A stretch of 64,000 nucleotides of DNA from Pseudophaeobacter sp965641885 (GCA_965641885.1 OZ282574.1:868001-932000), one strand, 5' to 3'. Shown: positions 35,862-45,792, counted from the stretch's first letter. Notes: a model not told the origin generated them from the letters alone. Numbers and translations: made by a program.

Positions 35862-37025
35862 TTAGTTTTCCTCCCTTTTCTCAACCAGAACCGGGCTGAC
35901 TTCGACGCCGGGCCGGATCCTTTGCAGCCCCTCGACTACCACTTTCTGGCCTTCGGCCAACCCCTCGAGCACGATAATCTCGGTGCCCATGACATCGCCC
36001 GTCACAATATAGCGCTGCGTCACCAGATTGCTGTCTTCGACCACCAGCACAAAGGGCCCTTGTTGGTCCCGCTGGATCGCGGCCTGGCTGATTGTTATGT
36101 GATTTTTGGTTTCCTGCGCCTTGAGCCCGACAGTCAAGAAAGAGCCGTCCAGGATCAGCCTGTGATCGTTTTCAAATTGCGCCCGGATCGCCACGCTGCC
36201 GGTGGCGGGGTCAATCCGGTTGTCGACAAAGGCCATCCGGCCTTTTTCCGCGAGTTCGGTGTTATTTGGCAGAATGACAAAGACATCGGGCAGAGCCGCA
36301 TCATCGCCATTGTTATCCGTATCGGCACCAATCGTTTGCAACACATTGATGTAGCTCTTTTCGTTCAGTGAAAAGGTGACATAGATAGGCGCTTCGCGCA
36401 CAAGGTTGATCAGAGATTTCCCACCAGGGGCAATCACTTCACCCAGGCTGACATTCACCCGGCCGGCCCGTCCTGAAAAGGGCGCTTTTATCTTGGTGTA
36501 GCTCAGGTTCAGTTCCGCTTGTTGCACCGAAGCCCGGGCTGCGCGCACGGCCGCCTCTGCGACCAGCTCATTGGCCCGCGACGTGTCACGCTCGGCCTCT
36601 GGTACCGCGCCTCTTTCAAACAGCTCTTGCTTGCGGTCCAGATCCAGTCCTGCGAGCTCAAGGTTGGCCTCGGCCTTGGCTACCTCTGCGCGTGCGGTTT
36701 CCAAGGTGGCTTCATAGGCGCTGCTTTCAATGCGAAACAACAAATCGCCCTCGCTGACTTCGGCCCCATCTTTGACCAGAACCTCTTCGAGGTAACCGCT
36801 GACACGTGCCACGAGGTCGACTTTGTCGATGGCCTCACCCCGTCCGATAAAGGTTTCTGAAACGCGAATAGGCGTCTCCTGGGCTGCCATGACAGAGACC
36901 TTGGGGGCTGGAGCATCCTGCGCGTGCATCGGGCTTGCGCCCATCACGACGGAGGCCAAAAGAAGGGAGCAGGCAAACCCGCGCATCGGGGTTTGGGGCC
37001 AGGATACTACACGTAGAGAAATCAT
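35862..37025 (-). CDS. RND efflux periplasmic adaptor subunit
   Basis: A 387-residue membrane-fusion protein with a cleavable signal sequence (about residues 14-36, ending near MHAQDAP), a barrel-lipoyl region (GYLEEVLVKDGAEVSEGDLL), an alpha-hairpin and a C-terminal barrel. The ATG at 37025 is chosen because AGGAAGG lies 7 bases upstream; an in-frame ATG at 37052 has no such site. It is the first gene of the two-gene efflux operon. It should link the permease to an outer-membrane channel encoded elsewhere. Confidence 0.92.
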   Translation of the reverse strand: MISLRVVSWPQTPMRGFACSLLLASVVMGASPMHAQDAPAPKVSVMAAQETPIRVSETFIGRGEAIDKVDLVARVSGYLEEVLVKDGAEVSEGDLLFRIESSAYEATLETARAEVAKAEANLELAGLDLDRKQELFERGAVPEAERDTSRANELVAEAAVRAARASVQQAELNLSYTKIKAPFSGRAGRVNVSLGEVIAPGGKSLINLVREAPIYVTFSLNEKSYINVLQTIGADTDNNGDDAALPDVFVILPNNTELAEKGRMAFVDNRIDPATGSVAIRAQFENDHRLILDGSFLTVGLKAQETKNHITISQAAIQRDQQGPFVLVVEDSNLVTQRYIVTGDVMGTEIIVLEGLAEGQKVVVEGLQRIRPGVEVSPVLVEKREEN

Positions 37026-37273
37026 TCCGTTACCTTCCTTTGTCGGCCGCATCGCTTAGAGTGCGAACCGCAAAATTGCTTTGTGGTCCCATGATGACCA
37101 AGCCTCCTGTCCTGCGCAAGGCAGCGATGGTGCCAGCGTGCTTTTGAGGCGTTTGGGCAGGTTTTTTGCACCAGTCTGAGCCTTGGCAAGGCGATACATC
37201 TTGCACAGTGTCGGGAGAAAACAAGCGCGGATGCAGGGGGAGGCAAGCACTGATTCCAAAGGCCAGTCTGCCT
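37026..37273. other. Gap between adaptor gene and IS30 element
   Basis: About 250 bases upstream of the efflux operon. It must hold that operon's promoter, but no clear operator palindrome was seen. The IS30 element begins within 250 bp of the adaptor start, so it may have altered upstream control. Confidence 0.4.
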
Positions 37274-37300
37274 TGCGGTTTCAACTGGTGGACGCAACAC
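37274..37300. repeat. IS30 terminal inverted repeat, left
   Basis: This 27-bp arm pairs with 38512-38538 with five mismatches. It overlaps the last codons of the transposase reading frame. Confidence 0.75.
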
Positions 37301-38479
37301 AGGCTCCAAATTTCTCTGCTGGTGTCTGATATTGCAAGGTCCTTCTCGATCTTTCGTTGAGTTGGCGTGCGACAGCGCTAAGTTTGGCTTGGCTGAAGCC
37401 CGAAATATCAGTGCCTTTGGGGAAACACTGTCTGAGAAGGCGGTTGGTGTTTTCATTGCTCCCGCGTTGCCACGGAGATTGAGGATCACAAAAATAGACA
37501 TCGATGTTCGTGGCTATGGTGAATTTCCGATACGCCGCCATTTCTGATCCACGATCCCAAATCAGGGATTTGTAGCGCTCCTTGGGAAGCTTTTGTGCTT
37601 GTTTGATCAGGGCTGTTGTCACGCTTTGGGTGTCCTTGTTCGCGACTTTGGTCAGCAGCACGAAACGGGAATGGCGCTCAACCAGCGTCGCGATGTAGCT
37701 ATTGTTTGCCCCCGCGATCAAATCACCCTCCCCCTCTCGGCGTTGCAAACGACGCCTGCCGGGCAGTGAATGGCCTGGAACGGCACGATCTTATACCTCG
37801 GCTGGGCGTTCGCCAATCGAAACAGCATTTTTGATTTTGCGCAACTCAAGGCCCTTTTGAGTGGCATGTCTTGAGCCTCGGATAGCACGCGGGCTGCGCA
37901 GGCATTCCTGCAATTCCTTCTTCAAAACCCCTCGGGTTTGGGCATAGAGGCTGCGATATATCGTTTCGTGTGACACACAATTTTGCTCTGCATCAGGATA
38001 TTTGCGTTTGAGCCACCCTGCGATTTTCTGCGGTGACCATTTTCGACGCAGCTTGCGCGCTATCAATTGGCACAAAGGATCGTTGAACGAGAGCTTACAC
38101 AACTAGGGCCAAGTTGCGTTGTCCCCAGGCGTGCTGGTCTGAGTGGGCGGCCGCGATTGGCTTGGCCTCCGCCATTCCGGCGGACCTCTCGGCTGATTGT
38201 CGAAGGCGACCGGTTCAGGCTTTGCGCGATTGTACGAAACGACTGTTTTGCGACAAGCCCACGGGAAATCTCTTCCCGTTCAATGAGGCTCAAAGCACAT
38301 TACGACCGCATACGATCAGCGGGCCGGATCCCACCAGTTCGCGCCAAATGAGGGAAGATGGAAGATGACGTACGATTGAAGTGACGTCCAATCGAACTCT
38401 TTGACTCACCGCGCTGCCATCGATCCCACATCTCGGACTTCTGTTTGTCCGTATAAAACGTCCCTGTGCGATACTTCAT
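37281..38479 (-). pseudogene. IS30 family transposase, disrupted
   Basis: The frame can be followed from MKYRTGTFYTDKQKSEMWDR (start 38479) through the helix-turn-helix (SLNRSPSTISREVRRNGG) to the DDE catalytic domain (TWDRG-like IWDRGSEMA, DPQSPWQRGSNENTN) and the C-terminal ASTS at 37281. Lesions include a TAA at about 38300, at least two frameshifts between about 38100 and 38170, and a TAA at 37791-37793. A 36-nt insertion (37731-37769) also replaces one Trp codon of the conserved GHWEGD motif. It cannot make an active enzyme, although its relatives are common in Rhodobacteraceae. Confidence 0.9.
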
Positions 38480-38511
38480 GATAAACACTCCATCTTGCTC
38501 AAAAGATAAAA

Positions 38512-38538
38512 GTGTTGCGACGACCCTTTGAAACCACA
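38512..38538. repeat. IS30 terminal inverted repeat, right
   Basis: This is the partner of the arm at 37274-37300, 33 bp upstream of the transposase start. Confidence 0.75.
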
Positions 38539-38754
38539 CTCCAAACCTGTGCTAACGCCAAGGACCTGTGCTGAAATTTCCAATTTGTCAGCGATAGCGA
38601 CGAAACAGGGGGGGCTCCGATAGCTCCTACATCCAACAGGCTCCAAGCGGCGCGTAGCCTTCAAATGTGTGGATGTGGGAGGCGCAGCACGCATGGGCTG
38701 CTGCGCAGGGTTGCCGGGCAGACGCGGCGCGCCGACATCTGAAATGAGACCGGA

Positions 38755-38785
38755 ATGCCCCCACCACCTTTGGCGGTGGGGGCAT
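38755..38785. terminator. Strong hairpin downstream of the RTX gene
   Basis: ATGCCCCCACC at 38755 pairs with GGTGGGGGCAT ending at 38785. The loop is short and GC-rich. A T-run follows only in the plus direction (CTGATTTTTG). On the minus strand, where the RTX gene ends 13 bp before it, the hairpin has an A-run before and no T-run after. It may be a bidirectional or 3'-end protecting structure. Confidence 0.5.
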
Positions 38786-38797
38786 CTGATTTTTGCG

Positions 38798-41173
38798 CTA
38801 GAGCATGAAGAAATCTTCAGTCACGTCTGCGATGTCGAAATCTGACAGGGTGATCGTTACGTCTTTGAAGCTGATCTCAACGTCACTGCCGGATTGAGAG
38901 ATGTCCAGATCAGAGAAATCAGACGCGCCGCGCTTGATAATGATTTTGTCATCAAGAGCATTGAAATTGTTGATCTTGTCGGATCCGTCGCCGCGCGAGA
39001 AGATGAACTTATCCGCACCAGCACCACCGTCGAGGGTATCATCGCCTTTGTTGCCGCGCAGCACATCCCTGCCTGCGCCACCGTTCAGCTCATCGTCCCC
39101 CTTGCCGCCAAACAGCTTGTCATGGCCTGCGCCGCCGTTGAGGGTGTCATCGCCGCCTTTTCCGTACAGCTTGTCCCGGCCACCCTTGCCATTGATGTCG
39201 CTGTCCGCATCGGTGCCTTCGAGCCGGTTGCCACGCCGGTTGCCGTTGATTTCTTCACCCGTGACCACCGCATCGATCTCAATGCTGTTGCTGTCCAGGC
39301 TTTCATCATTGCCTATATCATCGGTAAAGGTGACGGATACGGTGAGGGCAGAGCCACCATCCGCATCGGTGATTTCGTAGCTGCTGCCAGTTGCGCCAGA
39401 GATTGCCTGTCCATCGCGCATCCACTGCAGATCGAAGTCGCCGAGCCCGTCAAGGTCCTCGATGCTGCTGGTGTTGGCGCTTAGGGTGTCGCCCACATCA
39501 TTGCTGCCCGATATCGAGACACTGCCAGTGGCTGCGTGGTTCAGCGGCACATCAATAAGGGTGAGCCTGGAGCCGTCTGAAAGATTGACCTCGCGATCTC
39601 CGTCAGAGTTTTCACTGTAGGTGACGCCAGAGTCTGAGCCGCCGGAAAACTCCAGCAGGTCGGTGCCAAACTCAAAGTCAGTGATGACATCATCGCCCAT
39701 GCCAAGCGCAAGAACATAGGTATCGGTGCCATCGCCACCTGACATGGTGTCATCGCCGCTGCCGCCGATAAAGTGGTCGTCACCGTCGCCACCAGACAGA
39801 TCGTCATCACCGGCACCGCCGTGAACGTGGTCGTTGCTATCGCCGCCCTCAAGGATGTCGTCGCCCGCACCACCTTCCAGCGAGTCCGCGCCATCGCCAC
39901 CAAGGAGGGTGTCATCTCCGTCCAGGCCATTGAGCGTGTCGTTGCCGTCTCCACCTGCCAGATTGTTGTTACTGGTATTACCATTCAGACTGTCGCTGTG
40001 ATCTGACCCAATCAGGTGTTCGATGTTGTAGATCTCGTCGTCCTGTGCGTCTCCGCCTGTGCCGGTGGCCGTCCCGAGGTTCACCTGGACCGCGCTGCTT
40101 GATGTCGCATAGGTGGCGGTGTCGTCGTCGCCTCCGCCGCCATCTATCAGGTCAGCGCCTGCACCACCTTCGATGGTGTCGTCGCCCGTGCCGCCGCCAA
40201 GAAAATCATCGCCGCTGCCGCCATTGATAACGTCGTTGCCCTCGCCGCCATCTATATTGTCAACGCCCGCGCCACCATTGAGGGTGTCGTCACCAGCGCC
40301 GCCGCTGAGGGAATTGTCCGCATCATCACCGGTCAGCATGTCATTATGATCAGACCCGGTGAGAGAAGAGATGTTCTGCAGCACATCGCCATCAGCATCA
40401 CCGCCGACCGCCGCGCCGGTCTCGAGGTTAACCGCAACGCCGCTACCCGAACCGTCATAGCTGGCTGTGTTTGTGCCGCTGCCACCGTTGAGCGCATCTG
40501 CACCAGTGCCGCCGTTCAGCACGTCGTTGCCGAGGCCGCCAAACAGCGTGTCGTTGCCGGCGTTGCCAAACAGCGTGTCGTTATCGCCGTATTCAGCCAA
40601 ATGGTCCTCTGGGTCATAATCGGTGACCGGCGAGGTCGAGTTGTTGCGATAGCGCGTGCCATCTTTGTCGTCACCGTACAGGACGTCGTCGCCATCGCCA
40701 CCGTTCAGCGTGTCGTTGCCAAAGTCACCGATGAGTTCATCATTGCCTGCGTAGCCAAAGAGATTGTCGCCAAAAAGCGATCCCCAGATATCGTCATCAC
40801 CGCCAAAAACAGTGGTCTGGAAATAGGACCAGTCTGCGTTGAACAGATCCACAAGGGGCAGGGTGAACTGATCAATAAGCAGATCTGATGTGTTGCTGCC
40901 ATTGAAAGCGATGGTGATTCTGGAAACGGTTCCACCTGTGGGGGTGAGAACGCCATCAACGGTGGTCGTGGAAAATCCGGAGCCTTCAAAGATGCCATGC
41001 GCCCCATTGCCATTTACCGTGGTGCTTGCTGGCGATGATGCTGGCGTGAAGTGAAAATTATTACCGTCGTTTGTGCCTTGCGAGTTTTGAGAGTCGTAGA
41101 CAATAAAATCCGTGCCGCCACTGACGGAATTATCAAGTCCAAGGGTTGAATTGTACCCATATAAGCGTGTCAT
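38798..41173 (-). CDS. RTX-type calcium-binding protein, probably secreted by a type I system
   Basis: A 791-residue, very acidic protein. The N-terminal 150 residues form a non-repetitive domain. Most of the rest consists of glycine/aspartate nonapeptides (GGxGxDxLx) in several blocks (about 170-300, 330-430, 460-590 and 690-760) that bind calcium and form parallel beta-rolls. An Ig-like segment about 600-680 separates the last blocks, and the C-terminus ends in DFFML, as in type I secretion signals. The start at 41173 is chosen because GGAG lies 8 bases before it; the open frame continues upstream without family-like sequence. No type I secretion ATPase or adaptor is encoded nearby. The role could be adhesion, biofilm or enzymatic, and cannot be told from sequence. 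Confidence 0.9.
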   Translation of the reverse strand: MTRLYGYNSTLGLDNSVSGGTDFIVYDSQNSQGTNDGNNFHFTPASSPASTTVNGNGAHGIFEGSGFSTTTVDGVLTPTGGTVSRITIAFNGSNTSDLLIDQFTLPLVDLFNADWSYFQTTVFGGDDDIWGSLFGDNLFGYAGNDELIGDFGNDTLNGGDGDDVLYGDDKDGTRYRNNSTSPVTDYDPEDHLAEYGDNDTLFGNAGNDTLFGGLGNDVLNGGTGADALNGGSGTNTASYDGSGSGVAVNLETGAAVGGDADGDVLQNISSLTGSDHNDMLTGDDADNSLSGGAGDDTLNGGAGVDNIDGGEGNDVINGGSGDDFLGGGTGDDTIEGGAGADLIDGGGGDDDTATYATSSSAVQVNLGTATGTGGDAQDDEIYNIEHLIGSDHSDSLNGNTSNNNLAGGDGNDTLNGLDGDDTLLGGDGADSLEGGAGDDILEGGDSNDHVHGGAGDDDLSGGDGDDHFIGGSGDDTMSGGDGTDTYVLALGMGDDVITDFEFGTDLLEFSGGSDSGVTYSENSDGDREVNLSDGSRLTLIDVPLNHAATGSVSISGSNDVGDTLSANTSSIEDLDGLGDFDLQWMRDGQAISGATGSSYEITDADGGSALTVSVTFTDDIGNDESLDSNSIEIDAVVTGEEINGNRRGNRLEGTDADSDINGKGGRDKLYGKGGDDTLNGGAGHDKLFGGKGDDELNGGAGRDVLRGNKGDDTLDGGAGADKFIFSRGDGSDKINNFNALDDKIIIKRGASDFSDLDISQSGSDVEISFKDVTITLSDFDIADVTEDFFML

Positions 41174-42033
41174 GTGGTCGTCTCCTGCATCGTGAATCAA
41201 ATTAATATGGGGAACTAGAGCGTAGTCGCGCCAGGACGCTTCATGGAGTGAGGTGCCGTCTGAGCAACTTAATTTTGCCAGTGGCGCGTTTTGGAAAATA
41301 TTAGGACATTCGCGGACCTCCCACCCGCAACTAATGATGCATTTGGTAACATGCATTTTTAAAAAAATGAAACAAATTGTGCGTGTTGGAGACCCGCCCT
41401 CCAAGGGGAGGGGGCGACGCGGGAGCTCTCCCGGACGGCCTGCAGCCTGGAGTTGTTGCAGCTTTGGCGCATTCGAGTGGCAGGTTGGAAAAACCTGATG
41501 TGGCGCTTGCGGATCTGGGCGACCACAGCACAGCACAGCGTGGTGCTGACCCCGGTGGTCTCGGTCTTTTCAGAAGGTGAGGGGACGCGCGGCTCAATGA
41601 GGGAGGGCTGGGGGGAACCGTTTAAATTGTGTGGTCCCGTATGCACGGCGCATTTTTTTCCCTGAGTCGCACGGGTGTGATTTTCCATGAAGGCCCGCAT
41701 TTTGGTCGATTTTGACGCCTTTATGCGGATTTTAGCTGTGAATTTCGCCTGACCGCACGAATTTTTTCAGGGTTTGGGCAAGGCTTTGGCCGTGCTCGAA
41801 GGTCTGAATAGCTGTCGGATGCGAAATATTGTCTGGTAAAATCACTCTCTTTTTGGTTGTATTGGGGCATTCGCCTTTGGGGTTTTGTTTGCAAAACTCC
41901 CGGGCGCATTTTTGCAAAGTCCGCGCTCCGCCGACAGGAGACGGACGCAATTTAGATGACCTTATGGGAATGGGCAGGAGCGATATTTTCGCTCCCACCG
42001 CGTAAATCGTGATTTGTAAAGGGATCTAATATC
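41174..42033. other. Long intergenic region between RTX and cytochrome-like genes
   Basis: About 860 bases with no supported gene, flanked by divergent genes. Part of it is AT-richer than its surroundings. A perfect 7-bp stem (GGAGCGA at 41977-41983 with TCGCTCC at 41989-41995, loop TATTT) lies 38 bp before the start of the haem-motif protein and could be an operator or leader structure. Otherwise no clear feature was seen. Confidence 0.5.
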
Positions 42034-43389
42034 ATGCCTCTCCACCGAAAGCTTTTTAGACTTTGGGCCTTTGCGGGCCTGTTGGCCGTGCCGTTTGTGT
42101 GGCTTTTTTCGACACCTTCCTGGGCCGAGGGCGATTGTGCCCTGCCAGCCAGCTGGTTTTCCGGTGCCATTCCAGACCCTCAGGAAACTGCCGCCACGAC
42201 GGATTTTAACAGCTTTTGCGCCTTCCATGTCTGGTCCTGGAATGCATTTTTGTGGTCCATGGAGGAAAAGGACGGAGCGCTGCGGTTTGAGGGCTTCCCC
42301 ACCCAGGAGCAAACCATTGATGCCTCATTTGGGGGGCAGGCTGCTTCCAAAATGCTGAAGCTTCAGCCACGGGCTGCAAAGGCTGATCATCCCATTGATT
42401 CAGCGGCGCAGGCCGGAACTCTGGGGCTTCTCGTGGCGCAAAACAATCGCGGCGTTTACTACAGTCAGCACATTACGCCCCAGATGTATCATCAGGTTGT
42501 CAGCCTCGACTGGAACTCTGCTGAGGGGCTGATCAACACGCCCGACACGGCGCTGTTTGATGTTGGCAACATCGAATACAAGGCCGCCTGGGCCATAGTC
42601 GATGACGGCTTTACCGTGCCGGGAGCCTACACACGGCAAGCGCTGATCCCTGAGCTTGCAACCGTAGTGGTCGACGGGGTTGCGACAATCAGAGTGCCAG
42701 CGGATCCGGTCTATGTTGAGGCCGAGGTCGCGTTGATTGGGTTCCATGTGGTTGGCTGGGTCGAGGGCCACTCAGAAGCGATCTGGGCCTCCTTCTCACC
42801 GATTGGTATCGCGCCTGTTGTGCCGACGGACAGTAAGGGCATGCCCACCATCAAGCCCTCAGACCCCGTGTCAGCGACCGCAACACCGTTTTATGCCACC
42901 AACACCACACTGGCTGACTGCAACCAGACCAACCTGCCAGTCCAGAGCCTGAATGATGCGACCCAGGAGTTCTCAGTCGTCACGCAGGCCTGTCAGTCCT
43001 ACGCGGCGGGCACGATTGGCGGATTTGCCACGGACAATGGCATGGCGATCCAGCAGGTGAATGCCTCGGCGTTAAGCGAGATCCCCGACGGCAATATCGC
43101 CAAGGGCTATTTCGAGGTCGGCGCTGTGTGGTCCAAGGCGGACGCGCCTGGGGTCAGCAAGCTGAACTCCACATTCCAGGATGCGCTTGTCGGCTCAAAC
43201 GTGTTGTCCAACCCGGTGATCGAGACCTTCACGCAGACTGAGGTCGGGCAGCATAATTGCCTTTCTTGCCATAACTCACTGCAATTTCAGCCGAGTGATC
43301 CCAGTATCCCGCCGCTGCATGCCTCGATGCTGAACCTCAGCCATTTTCTGATGCAGATCTACGTCGACACCTATGGCGCGACGCAGTGA
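42034..43389 (+). CDS. Secreted protein with a C-terminal CxxCH haem-binding motif
   Basis: A 451-residue protein with a signal peptide (about residues 8-32, ending PSWAEGD) and a block FCAFHVWSWNAFLWSM near residue 58 that I recall from uncharacterised secreted proteins. Close to the C-terminus lies CLSCH, a c-type haem attachment motif. The mature protein is probably periplasmic or extracellular. It is followed 123 bp later by a LodA-type quinoprotein on the same strand, suggesting a joint redox function. The function of this family is unknown; the single haem motif is what the sequence shows. Confidence 0.8.
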   Translation: MPLHRKLFRLWAFAGLLAVPFVWLFSTPSWAEGDCALPASWFSGAIPDPQETAATTDFNSFCAFHVWSWNAFLWSMEEKDGALRFEGFPTQEQTIDASFGGQAASKMLKLQPRAAKADHPIDSAAQAGTLGLLVAQNNRGVYYSQHITPQMYHQVVSLDWNSAEGLINTPDTALFDVGNIEYKAAWAIVDDGFTVPGAYTRQALIPELATVVVDGVATIRVPADPVYVEAEVALIGFHVVGWVEGHSEAIWASFSPIGIAPVVPTDSKGMPTIKPSDPVSATATPFYATNTTLADCNQTNLPVQSLNDATQEFSVVTQACQSYAAGTIGGFATDNGMAIQQVNASALSEIPDGNIAKGYFEVGAVWSKADAPGVSKLNSTFQDALVGSNVLSNPVIETFTQTEVGQHNCLSCHNSLQFQPSDPSIPPLHASMLNLSHFLMQIYVDTYGATQ

Positions 43390-43512
43390 CAGGCTGATTG
43401 GCAGCTCTATTGACGGGCTCAGTGACTGTCGCTTCAGCAGTCCACAGCGCCCTGTGTTTTTCGACTGCGGCTCCAGCGTGCCGCCGTTCAAAAGATTTAG
43501 GAGATCCTTCTC

Positions 43513-45792
43513 ATGACAACCACTTTGCGCATTCACCCGGCGATCGGCATTTCCCGTGTTGGCAACTCGCCTGACTATATCATCTCGCCCGAAACCTCGG
43601 CTGGTATGCCCGCGACGGACGGATCTTCCGTGTCAGGAGGGCTGCCGATCAAGCCGGGGACCGAGGCCCAGCATATCTCCGACCAGGATCTGCGTGACAG
43701 TGAAGGGCGGCTAAAACCGCACGCGCAGCGGTTTCGGATTTTTGCCTACGATGAGAATCCCACCAGTTATCCCTATACCGGCGCGGTGTCAGAGATTTGC
43801 ATAGGCAGTGTGGTGGATGGCAAAACCGTCGAGAGCATCACCTGGCAGGTGCATATGGCCAATAAAAAGGCAAATAACTGGATCATTCCGGAAAACCCTT
43901 CGGCAAATACGGACTGGAATAACGGCGTTGGGGGGATGGCGCATTACGCCAATGGCCAAACGCCCAATGTGCGCAACGGCGATTTTGATAAATCGACATA
44001 CCCTGTTGAGCTAAATGCCAATGAATGGGGCACAGGAACTGACCCTGCAGATGTCGACATGTCTGATCCTGCCCGGTTGACCAAACTTGTGATTGATGCG
44101 GGGCCCAAAACGCTGAACTCCAGCGCCAGTGGCCGGGTAGAGTTCGATGATGGGGCCTGCAGCTATATCGCGGCGGATGGTTCAGTCGCGCCCGTTGCCT
44201 ATCCGCAGCTTTGGCCGGCCACGAATTTTTCAACGCTGTTCACGCCAAACAACTCAAATCTGGGAACAATGGGCGGAATGGAGACCGATGCGCAGGGCCG
44301 CCTGCTGGTTGTTGGCTCTCCGGGCTATGCGGCCAGTTGGATGGTTGGTGAAAACAACCCCAGTGGCAGCGTAGATCAGCCACCAGCCTGGTCGCCGGGC
44401 ACCAAGGATGAGCCCTTTCCGCCCCCGGCGCTTGACCAGCCCTTTCCCCTTTGGAGTGATATCGACAATGATGGCTGGCTGGACGATGCGGGCGACGGGC
44501 CCATTACTGCGGCTCTGCACTTTTCAGATGGCAGCAGCCGGGTGATTGATGTTCCGGCATGGTGTGTCTGTGCCGATCCGGCCTATGCGCCACAGGTGCG
44601 CAATATCGTCTCGATCTGGGATGAGGTCTATAACGCCTGGCTGCGCGCGCCGGAACTGGCGCTTGCCCCTGACATCTATGATACCACGACGCAGCAGTAT
44701 AATACGCAGTATGAGGCCGCCTTTGAGCAGGATGTCTGGACCATGTTCCGGGCATCGCATTTGCAGATGTTTACCACCGACCTCAACGCCAAAGCCATCG
44801 GCTCGCATCAACGTATCAACGATGTTACCGCCAGCGATGATCCGGCAACCTATCTGAATGTAAAGAACTTTATCCGTAATCCAAATACCGGAGAGGGTAA
44901 TAGTCTCGAAGTCGGAGCGCCTTTGATGCCGCTGGCGCTTGGCGATACTGGTGGCAGCTTTTTGACTGTCACCCATACGCAGTATTTCTTTTTGAACCAG
45001 TGGTACGCGGGGACCTACAATGACAGCAAAGAAGCGCTGACAGCGGGAGAGCTTTTGGATAAAAACACCCTGTCCAATTTGCTGGGCGGCCGGTTCAGCC
45101 CAGGCATCGATCTGACCTTTGTTGTGCGTGATCCCTATCTCTACAATCAGGACTGGACATCGCCCAGCGTGGGGAGTTTTCGCATTGGCGCCAAAGCGCT
45201 GGATTATTCAGCAGCAACATCGGCCCCGTTTCTGGGGGTCGGCTACACGCCCAACCGGACAGAGAAAAACCCGGTTGAGCCAGGTGACCTGTGCAAGTTC
45301 ATGGCGCTGCCCTGGCACACGGACTACAACTCCTGCGCCACCCATTTGCCGTCACCAAACCCGGCCCCCGGTGATAATCCAGCCATTGTGGCGCGCAACA
45401 CAACGCTGTTCTGGTCCTGGCCGGCGCAGCGGCCTGTGTCCGTCTATACCTATGAGGACTATGTGGGCAACGGCAGCGCCTTTTACGCCGAGCAGCGCTT
45501 TTCGGTGCGCGGAACGGGGACGCAGTGGGTGGCAGGAAACCCGGACCCTGAATACAGCGTTGGGGCCGAAAGCGTTGGGCGCTATCAGGATCGCATCAAT
45601 ATTGTGACCCATTGGTTTGATATTGGTGTTGTGATGCAGGGCCCTGCAATTGAAGGGTTTACCGGCGACAATGATGATTTGTTCCTTGAGGTGGAAAGCC
45701 TGCTCACCGGCCCCTCTGACTGGTCACAGCCTTGGCCAATCCAGACAACGGACAAGGTCTTTCCGGAGCCTGCAAAACCGAAAAAGGGATGA
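43513..45792 (+). CDS. lodA: LodA/GoxA-family CTQ-dependent amino acid oxidase
   Basis: A 759-residue protein of the LodA family, oxidases that use a cysteine tryptophylquinone (CTQ) cofactor made from the protein's own Cys and Trp. LodA is L-lysine epsilon-oxidase and GoxA is glycine oxidase. The N-terminus (IHPAIGISRVGNS) and the late MALPWHTDYNSC and WSWPAQRP blocks are family signatures, and the Trp in LPWHTDY is the probable quinone precursor. The Cys partner is not certain: where I expect a Cys-containing motif, this protein reads GGRFSPGID. There is no signal peptide. The stop overlaps the start of the maturation flavoprotein. The substrate is not predictable. Confidence 0.88.
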   Translation: MTTTLRIHPAIGISRVGNSPDYIISPETSAGMPATDGSSVSGGLPIKPGTEAQHISDQDLRDSEGRLKPHAQRFRIFAYDENPTSYPYTGAVSEICIGSVVDGKTVESITWQVHMANKKANNWIIPENPSANTDWNNGVGGMAHYANGQTPNVRNGDFDKSTYPVELNANEWGTGTDPADVDMSDPARLTKLVIDAGPKTLNSSASGRVEFDDGACSYIAADGSVAPVAYPQLWPATNFSTLFTPNNSNLGTMGGMETDAQGRLLVVGSPGYAASWMVGENNPSGSVDQPPAWSPGTKDEPFPPPALDQPFPLWSDIDNDGWLDDAGDGPITAALHFSDGSSRVIDVPAWCVCADPAYAPQVRNIVSIWDEVYNAWLRAPELALAPDIYDTTTQQYNTQYEAAFEQDVWTMFRASHLQMFTTDLNAKAIGSHQRINDVTASDDPATYLNVKNFIRNPNTGEGNSLEVGAPLMPLALGDTGGSFLTVTHTQYFFLNQWYAGTYNDSKEALTAGELLDKNTLSNLLGGRFSPGIDLTFVVRDPYLYNQDWTSPSVGSFRIGAKALDYSAATSAPFLGVGYTPNRTEKNPVEPGDLCKFMALPWHTDYNSCATHLPSPNPAPGDNPAIVARNTTLFWSWPAQRPVSVYTYEDYVGNGSAFYAEQRFSVRGTGTQWVAGNPDPEYSVGAESVGRYQDRINIVTHWFDIGVVMQGPAIEGFTGDNDDLFLEVESLLTGPSDWSQPWPIQTTDKVFPEPAKPKKG

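Larger units (their letters stand above)
37274..38538 (-). mobile_element. Degenerate IS30-family insertion sequence
   Basis: A 1.26-kb element bounded by 27-bp terminal inverted repeats (37274-37300 and 38512-38538; 22 of 27 positions agree, outer ends TGCGGTTTCAA / TTGAAACCACA). It encodes one IS30 transposase broken by several lesions. No convincing target duplication is visible at the flanks. It lies between the RND operon and the RTX gene. Confidence 0.85.

Noticed and set aside
39000..40700. Regularly repeated DNA that might be a CRISPR-like array.
   Set aside because: The repeats are codon-phased GGxGxDxLx nonapeptides of an RTX protein, without spacers.
41721..41998. Short minus-strand frames in the long gap upstream of the haem-motif gene.
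   Set aside because: Starts lack good ribosome-binding sites and the sequences show no domain features.
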